Below are positions 25,601 to 34,681 of a stretch of 64,000 nt of DNA, one piece after another. The stretch lies in contig CANJKZ010000960.1 of assembly GCA_947471745.1 (NCBI GenBank), forward strand, positions 124,001-188,000, given 5' to 3'. The stretch is from Closterium sp. Naga37s-1. Lineage: Eukaryota > Streptophyta > Zygnematophyceae > Desmidiales > Closteriaceae. The position numbers and the translations under genes were made by a program. Below the pieces are notes generated by a model, which made no database searches, was not told the origin of the DNA, and saw only the letters and a list, made by a program, of their open reading frames with translations. The stretch's first letter is position 1, and the number at the start of each line of letters is the position of its first letter.

Positions 25601-28600
25601 ATGGGTGCATGGGGGGATGGGCGCATGGGGGGGATGGGTGCATGGGGGGATGGGCGCATGGGGGGATGGGGGCATGGGGGGATGGCGCATGGGGGGATGG
25701 GCGCATGGGGGGATGGGTGCATGGGGGGATGGGCGCATGGGGGGATGGGTGCATGGGGGGATGGGTGCATGGGGGGATGGGTGCATGGGGGGATGGGTGC
25801 ATGGGGGGATGGGTGCATGGGGGGATGGGTGCATGGGGGGATGGGTGCATGGGGGATGGGTGCATGGGGGGATGGGTGCATGGGGGGATGGGTGCATGGG
25901 GGGATGGGTGCATGGGGGGATGGGTGCATGGGGGGATGGGTGCATGGGGGGATGGGTGCATGGGGGGATGGGTGCATGGGGGGATGGGTGCATGGGGGGA
26001 TGGGTGCATGGGGGGATGGGTGCATGGGGGGATGGGTGCATGGGGGGATGGGTGCATGGGGGGATGGGTGCATGGGGGGATGGGTGCATGGGGGGATGGG
26101 TGCATGGGGGGATGGGTGCATGGGGGGATGGGTGCATGGGGGGATGGGTGCATGGGGGGATGGGTGCATGGGGGGGATGGGTGCATGGGGGATGGGTGCA
26201 TGGGGGGATGGGTGCATGGGGGGATGGGTGCATGGGGGGATGGGTGCATGGGGGGATGGGTGCATGGGGGGATGGGTGCATGGGGGGATGGGTGCATGGG
26301 GGGATGGGTGCATGGGGGGATGGGTGCATGGGGGGATGGGCGCATGGGGGATGGGTGCATGGGGGGATGGGCGCATGGGGGGATGGGTGCATGGGGGGAT
26401 GGGTGCATGGGGGGATGGGTGCATGGGGGGATGGGTGCATGGGGGGATGGGTGCATGGGGGGATGGGCGCATGGGGGGATGGGCGCATGGGGGGATGGGT
26501 GCATGGGGGGATGGGTGCATGGGGGGATGGGTGCATGGGGGGATGGGTGCATGGGGGGATGGGTGCATGGGGGGATGGGCGCATGGGGGGATGGGTGCAT
26601 GGGGGGATGGGTGCATGGGGGGATGGGTGCATGGGGGGATGGGTGCATGGGGGGATGGGTGCATGGGGGGATGGGTGCATGGGGGGATGGGTGCATGGGG
26701 GGATGGGTGCATGGGGGGATGGGCGCATGGGGGGATGGGTGCATGGGGGGATGGGCGCATGGGGGGATGGGTGCATGGGGGATGGGCGCATGGGGGGATG
26801 GGCGCATGGGGGGATGGGTGCATGGGGGGATGGGTGCATGGGGGGATGGGTGCATGGGGGGATGGGTGCATGGGGGGATGGGTGCATGGGGGGATGGGCG
26901 CATGGGGGGATGGGTGCATGGGGGATGGGCGCATGGGGGGATGGGTGCATGGGGGGATGGGCGCATGGGGGGATGGGCGCATGGGGGGATGGGCGCATGG
27001 GGGGATGGGCGCATGGGGGGATGGGTGCATGGGGGGATGGGTGCATGGGGGGATGGGTGCATGGGGGATGGGTGCATGGGGGATGGGTGCATGGGGGGAT
27101 GGGTGCATGGGGGGATGGGTGCATGGGGGGATGGGTGCATGGGGGGATGGGTGCATGGGGGGATGGGTGCATGGGGGGATGGGTGCATGGGGGGATGGGC
27201 GCATGGGGGGATGGGTGCATGGGGGGATGGGCGCATGGGGGGATGGGTGCATGGGGGGATGGGCGCATGGGGGGATGGGCGCATGGGGGGATGGGCGCAT
27301 GGGGGGATGGGCGCATGGGGGGATGGGCGCATGGGGGGATGGGCGCATGGGGGGATGGGCGCATGGGGGATGGGCGCATGGGGGATGGGCGCATGGGGGG
27401 ATGGGCGCATGGGGGGATGGGCGCATGGGGGGATGGGTGCATGGGGGGATGGGTGCATGGGGGGATGGGTGCATGGGGGGATGGGCGCATGGGGGGATGG
27501 GCGCATGGGGGGATGGGCGCATGGGGGGATGGGCGCATGGGGGGATGGGCGCATGGGGGGATGGGCGCATGGGGGGATGGGCGCATGGGGGGATGGGCGC
27601 ATGGGGGGATGGGCGCATGGGGGGATGGGCGCATGGGGGGATGGGCGCATGGGGGGATGGGCGCATGGGGGGATGGGCGCATGGGGGGATGGGCGCATGG
27701 GGGGATGGGCGCATGGGGGGATGGGTGCATGGGGGGATGGGTGCATGGGGGGATGGGTGCATGGGGGATGGGTGCATGGGGGATGGGTGCATGGGGGGAT
27801 GGGTGCATGGGGGGATGGGCGCATGGGGGGATGGGTGCATGGGGGGATGGGCGCATGGGGGGATGGGTGCATGGGGGGATGGGCGCATGGGGGGATGGGC
27901 GCATGGGGGGATGGGCGCATGGGGGGATGGGCGCATGGGGGATGGGCGCATGGGGGGATGGGCGCATGGGGGGATGGGCGCATGGGGGATGGGCGCATGG
28001 GGGGATGGGCGCATGGGGGGATGGGCGCATGGGGGGATGGGCGCATGGGGGGATGGGTGCATGGGGGGATGGGTGCATGGGGGGATGGGTGCATGGGGGG
28101 ATGGGCGCATGGGGGGATGGGCGCATGGGGGGATGGGCGCATGGGGGGATGGGCGCATGGGGGGATGGGCGCATGGGGGGATGGGCGCATGGGGGGATGG
28201 GCGCATGGGGGGATGGGCGCATGGGGGGATGGGCGCATGGGGGGATGGGCGCATGGGGGGATGGGCGCATGGGGGGATGGGCGCATGGGGGGATGGGCGC
28301 ATGGGGGGATGGGCGCATGGGGGGATGGGCGCATGGGGGGATGGGCGCATGGGGGGATGGGCGCATGGGGGGATGGGCGCATGGGGGGATGGGCGCATGG
28401 GGGGATGGGCGCATGGGGGGATGGGCGCATGGGGGGATGGGCGCATGGGGGGATGGGCGCATGGGGGGATGGGCGCATGGGGGGATGGGCGCATGGGGGG
28501 ATGGGCGCATGGGGGGATGGGCGCATGGGGGGATGGGCGCATGGGGGGATGGGCGCATGGGGGGATGGGCGCATGGGGGGATGGGCGCATGGGGGGATGG

Positions 28601-29815
28601 GCGCATGGGGGGATGGGCGCATGGGGGGATGGGCGCATGGGGGGATGGGCGCATGGGGGGATGGGCGCATGGGGGGATGGGCGCATGGGGGGATGGGCGC
28701 ATGGGGGGATGGGCGCATGGGGGGATGGGCGCATGGGGGGATGGGCGCATGGGGGGATGGGCGCATGGGGGGATGGGCGCATGGGGGGATGGGCGCATGG
28801 GGGGATGGGCGCATGGGGGGATGGGCGCATGGGGGGATGGGCGCATGGGGGGATGGGCGCATGGGGGGATGGGCGCATGGGGGGATGAGACGTGTGGGGA
28901 GTTAGACAAAGGGGGATGGGCGAATGGATTTTGGCCCATTGGTGTGAGTAGTACTCACAGCATGGCCCGTAAGCAGCATGATTGGAGCGAGCAGTGATGA
29001 TGTCCTCTTCACTCCCTGCATGGGCAAATGACAACGTGCAAAGGCAAGGCGATGCATCACACATCACACAGCACACATCACACATCACACATCACACATC
29101 ACACATCACACAGCACACATCACACATCACACATCACACATCACACATCACACATCACACATCACACATTGGGATAGATACCAACAGTGGCGCATGTACT
29201 GATGGTCAAAGCGGTGGTCATCGTGGTGACATGACGTGACACATAGCCAGCTGAAGGCAGCAAACTCACAACGACCAATTTGACCATGATCTACTGTCTT
29301 CGGTAGGTCTATTTTTAGCAGGTCAGCGGTCAACCTAACGGCGACAAGAGAACACAGAGTACTTGGTTTAGGACGTAAATGTTCCAAGTGCAATTCTGTG
29401 ACGAGGGGAAAAAAGAATCCCAAAGGCGTACCCAGGATAATAATCAACGGCTATTCACTGGATGCAAAACAATTTGTGAACCCCTGATGCCAGCGCCCTC
29501 CCATGTTCAGCCTAAGCGGAACATGCTGATATGATAAATAAGGATTTGAGGTCCGAAGCGCGGGGTGTTTCTTAAGTCGGTCAGAAAGGCCACCTTTCCG
29601 CGCTGACGGCCTTTAGATGTATGTTACGCGCATCATACGAGGAGATTAAGAGAGGCCAAATAATATCGGCAATGGCTTACGTCTTTAGTGACAGTTAATT
29701 GCTTCCCCTTGTCGCCATCTGCCCCAGATGACGCTGGCACCAGATCCGTCCGTTGCCGCTTCGCCGATACCAGCTCCTGCCCCTCGGGACCATCGCCGTC
29801 GCGCTTTTCGGGCAT
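7636..29815 (-). CDS. SNRNP40: U5 snRNP 40-kDa protein (WD40 repeat spliceosome component), 8 exons
   Basis: This is a seven-bladed WD40 protein of the U5 snRNP that contacts Prp8 in the spliceosome. Exons (minus strand, 5' to 3'): 29681-29815, 28959-29015, 13440-13512, 12032-12189, 11180-11335, 10384-10698, 8430-8585, 7636-7755. All borders are GT-AG, the phases agree, and the total is 1170 bp (389 aa). Diagnostic segments are LLAPIMLLTGH, VFTMKFSPDGEVIASGSQDK, NYMVLKGHKN, DGHSIVSASPDQTVRAWD, HSSFVNSCCP, VSGSDDGTAKLWDMR, IDNQIKVWDLRK, LTNAMDCTLRIWDLRPYAPQ, KIFTGHQHSVEKNLLKC, SADRMVYVWDTTMRRILYK and PIIGSCSSDKRIYLGE. The start is the ATG at 29815, giving a basic KRQR-containing N-terminus. 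Exon 6 carries a Gly/Glu-rich insert of about 30 residues between two blades (after WDLRK), absent from the family as I know it. Intron 2 is 15,446 bp, almost all minisatellite. Introns hold many partial exon copies. Confidence 0.95.
8050..8390 (-). repeat. Three partial copies of the end of U5-40K exon 7 inside intron 7
   Basis: Copies at about 8058-8110, 8195-8250 and 8331-8385 repeat the codons for RMVYVWDTTMRRILYK with the donor side attached (a GTAC or GTAC-like step after ILYK). They lie at roughly 140-bp steps. The true exon 7 is 8430-8585, the only copy with the full blade and an acceptor. Confidence 0.8.
8702..8910 (-). repeat. Two partial copies of the start of U5-40K exon 7 inside intron 6
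   Basis: The segment at about 8710-8780 repeats the acceptor side and the codons for NRCVKIFTGYQHSVEKN. A more decayed one at 8848-8910 repeats the His/Glu/Lys part. Upstream copies thus carry the 5' part of the exon and downstream copies the 3' part, as expected if duplications spread outward from the exon borders. Confidence 0.75.
8925..9080 (+). repeat. Purine-rich low-complexity tract in U5-40K intron 6
   Basis: A long G/A-rich run (ggaggaggg, ggcggaggg and similar) with almost no pyrimidines except scattered C. On the gene's sense strand it is pyrimidine-rich. It has no conserved coding content. Confidence 0.7.
9335..10300 (-). repeat. Four partial copies of the end of U5-40K exon 6
   Basis: Segments at about 9338-9420 (poor), 9468-9545, 10066-10140 and 10221-10295 repeat the codons of LTNAMDCTLRIWDLRPYAPQ and the CAG|GT donor, with increasing decay away from the true exon 6 (10384-10698). 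In the copy at 9468-9545 the Asp-Cys-Thr part is replaced by a CATG-rich insert. Confidence 0.8.
9585..10045 (+). repeat. 86-bp tandem repeat, about five units
   Basis: Units recur every 86 bp (landmark tgtatggttgggta at 9589, 9680, 9766, 9852, 9938 and 10024). The first is diverged and the rest nearly identical. Each full unit contains tttttgagtcgactcat, with the palindrome GAGTCGACTC. The array separates two of the exon 6 copies, inside intron 6. Confidence 0.9.
10876..11190 (-). repeat. 30-bp minisatellite made of the exon 5 donor and intron start
   Basis: About eleven units. On the minus strand each unit contains caagtaccag|gtgggtgggt, the last codons (KYQ-like) and the splice donor of exon 5, followed by gagctgtaat. 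The true donor is at the right end (exon end 11180). Units nearer exon 5 have caagtacc and those farther away have caaatacc, so the array has two sub-blocks. Confidence 0.9.
11405..11605 (-). repeat. Two partial copies of the start of U5-40K exon 5
   Basis: Segments at about 11408-11455 and 11548-11600 repeat the acceptor side and codons for KKMAEHSSFVNSCC (variants MAEHSSCVNSCC and an out-of-frame copy). They lie upstream of the true exon 5 (11180-11335) in intron 4. Confidence 0.8.
11735..11885 (-). repeat. Partial copies of the end of U5-40K exon 4
   Basis: A segment at about 11787-11880 repeats DGHSIVSASPxQTVRA(F)DVETGKQ with the donor side. A shorter one at 11741-11778 repeats only the DVETGKQ end. 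Both lie downstream of exon 4 in intron 4. Confidence 0.8.
11943..12003 (+). repeat. Short 12-bp/6-bp repeat (cacccacagcca)
   Basis: Four or five units of cacccacagcca collapse into cacacc repeats. They sit directly beside the exon 4 donor in intron 4 of the U5-40K gene. Confidence 0.85.
12255..13300 (-). repeat. Four partial copies of the start of U5-40K exon 4 in intron 3
   Basis: Segments at about 12264-12350, 12413-12500, 13136-13205 and 13262-13295 repeat codons for YMVLKGHKNVILELQW, with variants such as DYFTVLKNHKNAMLEVHW at 13136. None continues into the second half of the exon, and only the true copy (12032-12189) makes an in-phase junction with exon 3. Confidence 0.8.
13640..13800 (+). 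repeat. 20-bp repeats flanking the giant array
   Basis: About seven units of gcgcattgatgggggatggg with variants (actgatg, gccgcattg). The unit is the 16-bp array unit with four extra bases, and it lies directly between exon 3 and the array, so it may be the ancestral or border form. Confidence 0.8.
13806..28886 (+). repeat. Giant 16-bp minisatellite, about 940 units, in intron 2 of the U5-40K gene
   Basis: The unit is gggtgcatggggggat (T type) or gggcgcatggggggat (C type). About 15.08 kb is built of it with only scattered 1-bp length changes and rare substitutions; a broken G-run block lies at about 24697-24760. Units on the exon 3 side are T type, units on the exon 2 side are C type, and the middle is mixed. 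The array has no stop codon in any frame on either strand, which creates apparent reading frames of up to about 5200 codons that are not genes. The G-rich strand is the plus strand, with G6 and G3 runs in every unit that could form quadruplexes. The U5-40K pre-mRNA carries the C-rich strand. Confidence 0.97.
29054..29168 (+). repeat. 7-bp microsatellite (cacatca)n in intron 1 of the U5-40K gene
   Basis: About sixteen units of cacatca with two cagcaca variants. It is not the plant telomere repeat (TTTAGGG). Confidence 0.9.
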
Positions 29816-30704
29816 TCCGTCGTTCGTTGATTCACCAGGAGGGAGAAGGTAAAATCCAAACAAGGTAACCGGAGAGAGACGATTTCTGGAACTGACAGGT
29901 CAAGAACAAAGAGAAGCTTTGTTGCTGGTCAGTTGCCTGGCACCCTGAGTTGGTAACTCGACAGGGATACTCGAAAACAAGGTGAAATTACGTTGCTCGA
30001 TGAAATTAGGGACGACTCGTGGGTGAGGACAGCCAGAAATGCGAAAAGAGCTGACTAGTAATTTTTATCCAAAACCCCTAATCGAGCAGGGCGTGGTTAC
30101 ACAATGCAGGACAGAGATCTTTTGTGAATCAGTTCCACTTCACTTGGTAATTGTACAGTTTGGTACGAAATGACACTCACGGTGAGCTCGAGAATGCGAC
30201 AGTTACGATTCCAGTTGGCTCGAACAAAAGTTCGCGAGGACCAGATTGTGCTTTTAGATTGCGCTCGCGAAACCACGCGTAACAGAACGACATCCTAAGA
30301 ACCTAAACAGTGTTGGTCACTACAGCATTCCTTCCATTCCACGAAGGCTGGTCGAGGGGGGGATGTGATAGAAACGGCATAGAGGCTACTCGTGAAATTG
30401 TCTGTTGTTGCGGGGGTGATTCCATCCCCTCGCTGGTAACACGCTGGCTCTTGCTTCATCTCCGCCACACGAGAGGGACAGTGTTGCCTCGATTCCGCCT
30501 GTGGGAATAATTAGACCGCATTTTGCGCCACGAATGCCGTCTTGATTCCAGCACGTTCAACGCCGTAACTTCCCGTCTAACCTATTTGTCTAGCCCATAA
30601 AGACCGCAAGGTCTCCTGTCTAATTTTTATATCCGTAAACTGTTTCTTAGGGACTTTTTTTCTTTGTCCTTTAGATTGTCTCACTTATCTCAAGTCTTAC
30701 CAAG
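29816..30704. promoter_or_regulatory. Shared upstream region of the divergent U5-40K and DOLPP1 genes
   Basis: The two start codons (29815 minus, 30705 plus) point away from each other with 889 bp between them, so both promoters and 5' UTRs should lie here. No conserved coding signal is seen. I could not pick a TATA box or transcription start with confidence; whether the promoter is truly bidirectional is inference. Confidence 0.5.
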
Positions 30705-33110
30705 ATGGAGCTTCGTGCGGTGGACCTTACTCACGTTCGTTACTATCACGATGACCCTTTCGGTGTAATCATGGCATGGGCCTCGCTCGTCCCCGTATTC
30801 ATCGCCTTCGGGTGCTTCCCCACCCACGTGGTTTTCCGCCGCGATTTGCGGACCATGTTCTTCATGCTCGGCCTCCTATTGGACGACACGTTCAACCACG
30901 TCATCAAGCACGCGCTCGAGATGCCACGTCCGCCGCACACGTGCGTCGCGCTCGAAGTGTGCGACTCGCACGGCATGCCGTCCGCGCATTCGCAGTTCAT
31001 GGCGTTCTTCACGACGTTCGCGACGTGGCTCGTGTTTTACAAAATGGATTACGAAGACGAGAGGTGGCGATGGATCACCGCCGTCCTTCCCTGGCCCTTC
31101 ACGTTTCTCACAATGGCCTCGCGGGTGTATCTCGGTTACCATACGATACCGCAGGTGAGCTTATATGGGGTACGAAAGTAATTGGGGTGCTTCATTGAAG
31201 TGATGGAGTGTGATTAGCGGCATGTGGCAGATTGTCACTGGAGTGAGTCATTGACCAATAAATAGCACGCATATCCATTTGGCATGACACCGCAACCATG
31301 TTGTTGACATTGCACAATCACCTGACATTGCACATGGTCTTTAACCCTCCACAACTTTCCCTCCCGCCCTCCCACACTTTTAAACCCGTCGCTTGCCTTT
31401 CCAAATCATGTCTCTTTTTCCCAATTCTCCCCATCCCCTCCCGATCCCTTCCACATCATGTCTAGAACGACCTTTTTAATGCCACCCTTCATTAACTTGT
31501 CCCCTCCCCCTTCATGCCCCCCCTCCCCCTTCATGCCCCCCTCCCCCTTCTTGCCCCCCTTCCCCCTTCATGCCCCCCTCCCCCTTCTTGCCCCCCTTCC
31601 CCCTTCATGCCCCCCTCCCCCTTCATGTCCCCCTCCCCCTTCATGTCTCCCTCCCCCTTCATGCCCCCCTCCCCTCCCCCTTCCCTTCCCCCTCCCCCTT
31701 CATGCGCCCCCCCCCACTAATATCAGTGCGGGTTGCTCCTTGGACTTTCACAATCCATCAGCCCAGTTCCAAACCATCAAGTGATCCGCCTTCCCAGCTG
31801 TACCTGAGTGAGAGCACGTGCAGGGGACAGGTGCCGCCAGCCCATGTGGAAGCGCATCAAGGGCACCGGCCACCTGCTCATGCTCATTCACACCACCTTC
31901 ACACTGCTGTCTCCCCACTCCCGCCCCCAGGTCCTCACAGGCTTTTCCCTCGGAATCCTCTCTGCCTCCTTCTGGTTCTACGTGGTGCACCGTGTGTTAG
32001 TGCCCTTCATCCCTCCACCCTTGCCCTCTTCCTCCCTTCACCCTCCATTCCCCCCATCCCTCACTGCCACATTTGATCCTCCCTCCCACTTTCCCCCGTT
32101 CCCCCCCCACTCAAGCCCTTGCGGGCGTCACCCTCAGAATCCTCTCTGCCTCCATCTGGTTCCATCTGGTTTTTCAGAAATTTCAAAAAACAGATTCAAT
32201 TCAAGTCCTGGCGGGTGTCACCCTCGGAATTCTCTCTGCCTCTACCTGGTTCCACGTGGTGCACCGTATGCTTATGCTTCCCTCTAGTTTACCGCTCTTC
32301 GTCCCTTCACTCACCATTTGCACCCGCCTTCCAGGTTCTAGCCGGTTTCACCCTCAGAATCCTCTCGGCCTCCACCTGGTTCCACGTGGTGCACCGCGTG
32401 CTTGTGCTGGTCTTCCCTCTAGTTGACCACTCTTCGTCCCTTCGCTCCCCATTCACACCCTCCCACTCAGGTTCTAGCAGGCTTCACTCTCGGAATCCTC
32501 TCAGCGTCCACCTGGTTCTATGTGGTGCACCGTGTCTTTGCGCCCTTCTTTCCTTCAACCCAGCTCTCTTCTTCCCTCCACCCTCCATTCACCCTATACA
32601 CACGCTCGGGTCTTTGGGAATCCTCTCGGCGTCCACCTGGTTCTACATAGTGCGCCGTGTATTTGCTTGTGCACTACAGCCGACTGCCGCATCACATTCT
32701 CCCATCTCCCCTCCCCCCTTCTCCCCCCCCCCCCCCAGGTTCTAGCCGGCTTCACCCTGGGAATCCTCTCGGCCTCCACCTGGTTCTACGTGGTGCATCG
32801 TGTGTTTGCGCCTTTCTTCCCCGCCATCTCCGACAGCGCATGGGGGCGGTACCTGTGCATCAAGGACGACTGCCATATCCGCAACGTGGCTGTCTTTGAG
32901 TACCTCAACTCGCAGCGAGTGCGGGAGGAGCAGCGAGCGAGAGAGAAAGCGCAGAATGCACAGCAGGAGAAATTGCTGGAGAAATCTCAGGAGAAAACGC
33001 AGGAGAAAGTGCAGCAGGGGAAGGAAGAGGAGGTGGATGAGCAGCAGGGGGGCAAGCAGCAGCAGTCAGCAGAGGAGAGTGCACCTGATGGATCTGCCAA
33101 GACAGAGTAA
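30705..33110 (+). CDS. DOLPP1: Dolichyl-diphosphatase (PAP2 family), 2 exons
   Basis: This ER membrane phosphatase converts dolichyl diphosphate to dolichyl phosphate on the lumenal side, recycling the lipid carrier for N-glycosylation. Exon 1 is 30705-31154 and exon 2 is 32739-33110 (822 bp, 273 aa; junction in phase 0). The PAP2 motifs appear in order: KHALEMPRP (KxxxxxxRP), GMPSAHSQFMAFF (PSxH) and SRVYLGYH (SRxxxxxH). After the junction, VLAGFTLGILSASTWFYVVH, then FFPAISD and RNVAVFEYLNSQR match the family's C-terminal part. Hydrophobic spans are visible at about residues 23-42, 50-65, 100-115, 125-140 and 150-170. A Glu/Gln/Lys-rich tail of about 60 residues (EKxQEK repeats) exceeds the usual length. 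Intron 1 contains six partial copies of exon 2. Confidence 0.95.
31497..31715 (+). repeat. Pyrimidine-rich tandem repeat in DOLPP1 intron 1
   Basis: About eleven units of cccccctcccccttcatg with variants (ttcttg, ttcatgt) and almost no purines outside the atg. Long polypyrimidine/polypurine stretches like this can adopt triplex structures; that is inference here. Confidence 0.85.
31931..32665 (+). repeat. Six partial copies of the start of DOLPP1 exon 2 in intron 1
   Basis: Copies start at about 31931, 32116, 32205, 32334, 32471 and 32607, each encoding a variant of LAGxTLGILSASTWFxVVHR. Those at 31931, 32334 and 32471 keep a C-rich tract and a CAG acceptor; the others have lost it. None continues past about 85 bp. 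The seventh, at 32739, is the real exon. Confidence 0.9.
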
Positions 33111-33145
33111 CCTAAAGTAAAGCTCAGACGTAGCAGGGAACGCGT

Positions 33146-33418
33146 GGGGGTGGTACCTGTGCATCAAGGACGATTGCCATATCCGCAACGTGGCTGTCTT
33201 TGAGTACCTCAACTCGCAGCGAGCGAGGGAGAAGCTGTGCGCGCAAGAGAAGCCCGAGCGAGAGGTAGAGCAGAAGTCGCTGACGGCAGAGCAGGATAAA
33301 TTGCTGGAGAAAGTGCAGCAGGGGAAAGAAGATCGAGGTGGATGGGCAGCAGCAGGGGGGTAAGGAGCAGCAGGCAGCAGAGGAGAGCATGCGTGATGGT
33401 TCTGCCAAGACGGAATAG
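33146..33418 (+). repeat. Partial copy of the end of DOLPP1 exon 2 after the stop codon
   Basis: Starting with the codons for WGWYLCIKDDCHIRNVAVFE, this segment repeats the last 270 bp of exon 2 and even its stop (gccaagacggaatag). A base change near 33329 shifts the frame in the tail. It lies in the 3' UTR or flank. Confidence 0.85.
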
Positions 33419-33424
33419 ATCGGG

Positions 33425-34170
33425 GGAAGGCTCTAGCAGGGGAAGTTCCATATTTTGGAGAGCCGAGGCTCGTTATTGTGGGGTGGACGCTGTACAAAAT
33501 AAGCCAGAAGACTTCCCTTCTTTTTTTTCTTTTCTTTTTTTTTTTTTTCGTAGCATTGCACGGGTTGAAAATAATCTGGGTGCACTTTCACTTGTGCAAA
33601 ATGCATTCTAGATGTTTGTGAAGAGATGAAACTATAATGAGTAACATTGTCGCCATTCATGTTTCGCTAGTCACCTTTTGTTTGGGTTGACTGACGTCTT
33701 TGATCAGATTATCGTCGAACATTTTCAGCACTCATCGTCCCACATTTTCAACACATCTACAACCGAACCTCCACATATGGTCTGGTTGTTCCGAACCTTA
33801 GCAATTAGCGAAACATGAATGGCCTGGTAAACTCCATGTACATAAGTCCAAACCTGAAGCACACTTTTCACCAAGTTTGACTCGCGAGTCGCTGACTCCT
33901 CTGTTTCAACCAAACCAGGCCCCTGAATTTTGACCCCCTAGCATATAACTAGCCTTTGACTCTCCTAGCATTTCATTCATCACCAACCTCTATTCCATTT
34001 CCCCCATACAAAACGACAAGTAATTTTTTGACCCAAGCTTAGGCTCCAAAACAGAGCAAAACAAGCTCGTGGTGGATCACGAAGTCACCACACATTCCGA
34101 GCACAAGCAAAAGCCACAAGACCAGTTCACATGCAGAATTATATAAAAGAGAACAAACTGTACAGCGATC
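33425..34170. other. No recognised gene; DOLPP1 3' flank
   Basis: AT-richer unique sequence with a T-run near 33529-33548. No conserved coding signal was recognised. The left end of the Copia-B element must lie near its right edge but was not located. Confidence 0.4.
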
Positions 34171-34175
34171 ATACC

Positions 34176-34681
34176 CTAGCAAATGTAAGCACGCAGGTAT
34201 ACCGTATATAGATCACAGTACAAGCAAAGCCACGCAGTGAGCAAGTGAGGCAAAGTAGGTACAAGGCCTAAAACAGTACAGAAGCGCCGATGATCACCAG
34301 ACTGAAGTGTCTTGGTAAATATATCAGCAGTGTTGGCCCGAGTGGCCACGTAAGCAAGACGTAGCTGGCCACGCTGCTGCAACTCTCAAGCAAGGAGTAA
34401 TGCAGAGCGATGTGCTTCGTTCTGTGCTCCAGTCTGTGTTCCGGTCGCAAGGCAATCATGGCCTTGTTGTCTACGTACAGAACTGGAGAAGAACGAGGCC
34501 GCTCTCCCAAGTCGGTCAGCAGGTAGGTGAGCCAACGTAACTCCTGTGCGGCCATGGCCCCTGCGTAGATCTCAGCCTCACAACTGGAACCGAGAACAGA
34601 AGACGAGTGGGTAGACCGCCAAGAAACAGAGCCGAAGCCAAGCCTGAAAGTGTAAGCCTGTGACGACCGCTGCGTAGCCAA
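34176..34681 (-). pseudogene. Copia-B RNase H fragment
   Basis: The frame encodes SSCEAEIYAGAMAAQELRWL and LYVDNKAMIALRPEHRLEHR, then TKHIALHYSLL, typical of copia RNase H (normally SSxEAEY, DNxxAI, TKHIDxxxHFxRE). A frameshift near 34270-34380 moves the end (ATRANTADIFTK) into another frame. It is non-functional. Confidence 0.8.

Noticed and set aside
13677..28997. Reading frames of up to about 5200 codons on both strands across the giant array
   Set aside because: A 16-bp unit without stop codons opens all frames. The translations are pure repeats (HAPIPPC, GDGCMGGW types) and exons of a real gene on either side splice over the region.
29054..29168. Interstitial telomere repeat
   Set aside because: The 7-bp unit is cacatca, not TTTAGGG or its complement.
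34100..34200. 3' LTR of Copia-B
   Set aside because: Only a short stretch (aaatgtaagcac) resembles the LTR end; too weak to place a boundary.
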